DNA of 6,489 bases from an uncultured Acidocella sp. (GTDB taxonomy: Bacteria > Pseudomonadota > Alphaproteobacteria > Acetobacterales > Acetobacteraceae). The DNA is taken from contig NZ_CAMIIE010000110.1 in NCBI RefSeq assembly GCF_946222605.1, forward strand, positions 1 to 6,489, read 5' to 3'. Under the pieces are notes generated by a model. It worked only from the letters and a program-made list of their open reading frames with translations. It was not told where the DNA came from and did no database searches. The position numbers and the translations under genes were made by a program. This document shows, piece after piece, positions 6,201 through 6,489 of the stretch. Each line of letters starts with the position of its first letter. The stretch's first letter is position 1.

Positions 6201-6489
6201 TCAAGGATGTTGGCCCGCTCGGTCTCGGAAAGGCCGTTTCCGTCCTTGGCCCCTAGCGCCTTGTAAAGCCGCACAAGCTCGGGATGGGGGGCAGGTTGGT
6301 TCTGTTCAGCCTCCGGGGCGGGCGGGCCGTCCGGCGCCGCGCTGGGAGAGGCGGGCGCCAGCTTCGCCTCAATCCGCGCCCGGTCGGCCGCACTCGACGC
6401 CTCGGCCGCCGCCAGCGCCTGCCGCAAACCGGCCGCACCGCCCGCGCGCAAGGCATCGGCCCAATCGGCGCCCTTCGCCCCGCCCGCAA
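3176..6489 (-). CDS. MobF (TrwC/TraI-type) conjugative relaxase-helicase, 5' partial
   Basis: The leftward frame is open to the right edge and ends at TAG (3178-3176); 1103 residues are visible. Positions here count from the TTG at 6451. The start, with the catalytic tyrosine(s), is off the window. An Ala/Pro-rich linker (1-58) leads to LDGKRADG (83-90) and the TrwC-domain strand YVDFTFSADKTISLAWAF (111-128). The metal-binding histidines are probably H182, H216 and H218 (DPQLHTHVAVPN). The RecD-like helicase has Walker A GAAGAGKT (538-545), Walker B VVVIDE (614-619), GDPKQ (646-650), VRQ (677-679), TNTAQG (870-875) and YVSGSRHRE (898-906). The tail (960-1091) is helical and ends strongly basic. 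MobF proteins nick oriT, bind the 5' end covalently and unwind the transferred strand. The size fits the family (TrwC about 970, F TraI about 1750). It is transcribed towards the coupling-protein operon. Confidence 0.93.
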   Translation of the reverse strand, partial: AGGAKGADWADALRAGGAAGLRQALAAAEASSAADRARIEAKLAPASPSAAPDGPPAPEAEQNQPAPHPELVRLYKALGAKDGNGLSETERANILDGKRADGAALDAADWRNAVNRSKTPIGYVDFTFSADKTISLAWAFAPTEAERNRLAQAHKDAVAATMAEIEQVIGQARKGKGGKEGTEQGRIGWITFDHYTARPTLEIARETADGRTETEIVSVKVAGDPQLHTHVAVPNVIVTESGRVVSLNTLQMHGRIHEWGAIYQAHLAQNLRRAGASIELDRTTGAARLSAVPEEIRAAFSKRTRDALSDAKAYAASVGAEWDRMTGDERIKLLKGGAFASRSAKADDLSDFASWRRQAEERGYQHKSVLQDAAPAENLTETARLDRAYEAAARVLGEQFARRAVIKDEDERVAAARGLVAAGIKDGGDVDRVIARLRARGVVETGVSAGNGEPARTQIIAVETERDDPDNPDVKITTTRLTTRTHVEQESALVELAAQAGRDRRGTLNPAQIKRGIAASGLSFTGEHGVAQRRMIDHLGMSGRFAVGIGAAGAGKTTLLKPLVAAWRDQGADIHGISLGWRQARELREAGLNTEAEAGGRDTIAAVSVFINRVESGRLELSNRSVVVIDELGTIGTRQMLDLLRLQERHGFRMVAIGDPKQCQSIEAGQVIGLLEKGLGEVPSIESSVRQTNERAREIAGLLRKGGAEAVGKALDMKRQDGTAEIVAGGHSEVIARAAALWDERRKANADRPRFTLSISTPTNQDARAIGEAIRQRLLASGELGQSRMTLAAIDKNTGEHYAMPIATGEKIRLFARTNAAMLDGGKGAIGDNGSILEITSIREEGLVLRNDHGREGFVKWDTLADKETGRMRLAYGYAMTTNTAQGITTTEHIFVTPGGSQTTDGFKTYVSGSRHRERDYWLTSEGAERQEIAGRRPLGDPRPIREHDIWTNWTRNIARQPEKTNALDLVKISEEARRNAARAFLKGLAADEKREAAGLPSDLSQRFARTQARAGAQGSLTATMARAAEDKGQALARIERAAPAVRAAVAAGWERARPLIEAAHRSARVRLQRALEGHRRQAQRQAEERQVEQESRKRGRGR

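Noticed and set aside
4502..6256. 584-codon open frame on the + strand opposite the relaxase
   Set aside because: It lies wholly antisense to a gene with clear relaxase and helicase motifs. Its Arg/Pro/His-rich translation is typical of the shadow of GC-rich coding DNA.

Overview
The window looks like part of the transfer region of a conjugative plasmid or integrative conjugative element from a high-GC proteobacterium. The GC-rich codon use and the style of the MobF relaxase and TrbM-like protein make an alphaproteobacterium, perhaps of the Acetobacteraceae or sphingomonad type, the best guess. That assignment is inference; no marker gene fixes the taxon.

Layout. The left 2.4 kb is a rightward, closely spaced gene set. 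It begins with the last 53 residues of a VirD4/TraG-type coupling protein (1-164). Next come a possible 18-codon mini-ORF (173-229), a secreted TrbM-like transfer protein (250-585), a YbjQ/UPF0145 protein overlapping it by ATGA (582-929), a zinc-ribbon protein with two membrane segments (983-1276), a 63-residue two-helix membrane protein (1307-1498) and a 279-residue lipoprotein (1552-2391). The right 3.3 kb is a single leftward gene (3176 to beyond 6489) for a MobF relaxase fused to a RecD-like helicase. It ends inside the window, but its N-terminus, including the catalytic tyrosine, lies off the right edge.

Between these convergent blocks (2392-3175) is a scarred junction. It holds the last 76 codons of a umuC-type Y-family polymerase gene (leftward, 2399-2630) with a terminator-like hairpin at its end. 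This remnant is cut off exactly where an imperfect 21-bp repeat begins (2631-2651). The inverted partner of the repeat lies at 2795-2815 (20/21 identical), and a related direct copy and a long palindrome lie in between. The pattern resembles the multiple terminal repeats of IS21-like elements, without any transposase. Two small leftward ORFs, one of them overlapping the relaxase 3' end, lie between the relaxase and this relic.

How the parts work together: relaxase/helicase nicks, carries and unwinds the DNA; the coupling protein hands it to a type IV secretion channel; TrbM-like protein belongs to the channel assembly set. The YbjQ, zinc-ribbon, small membrane and lipoprotein genes form an accessory tail to this transfer operon with no assigned role. 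I found no complete new defence or other system; the least explained parts are this accessory tail and the repeat-rich junction.
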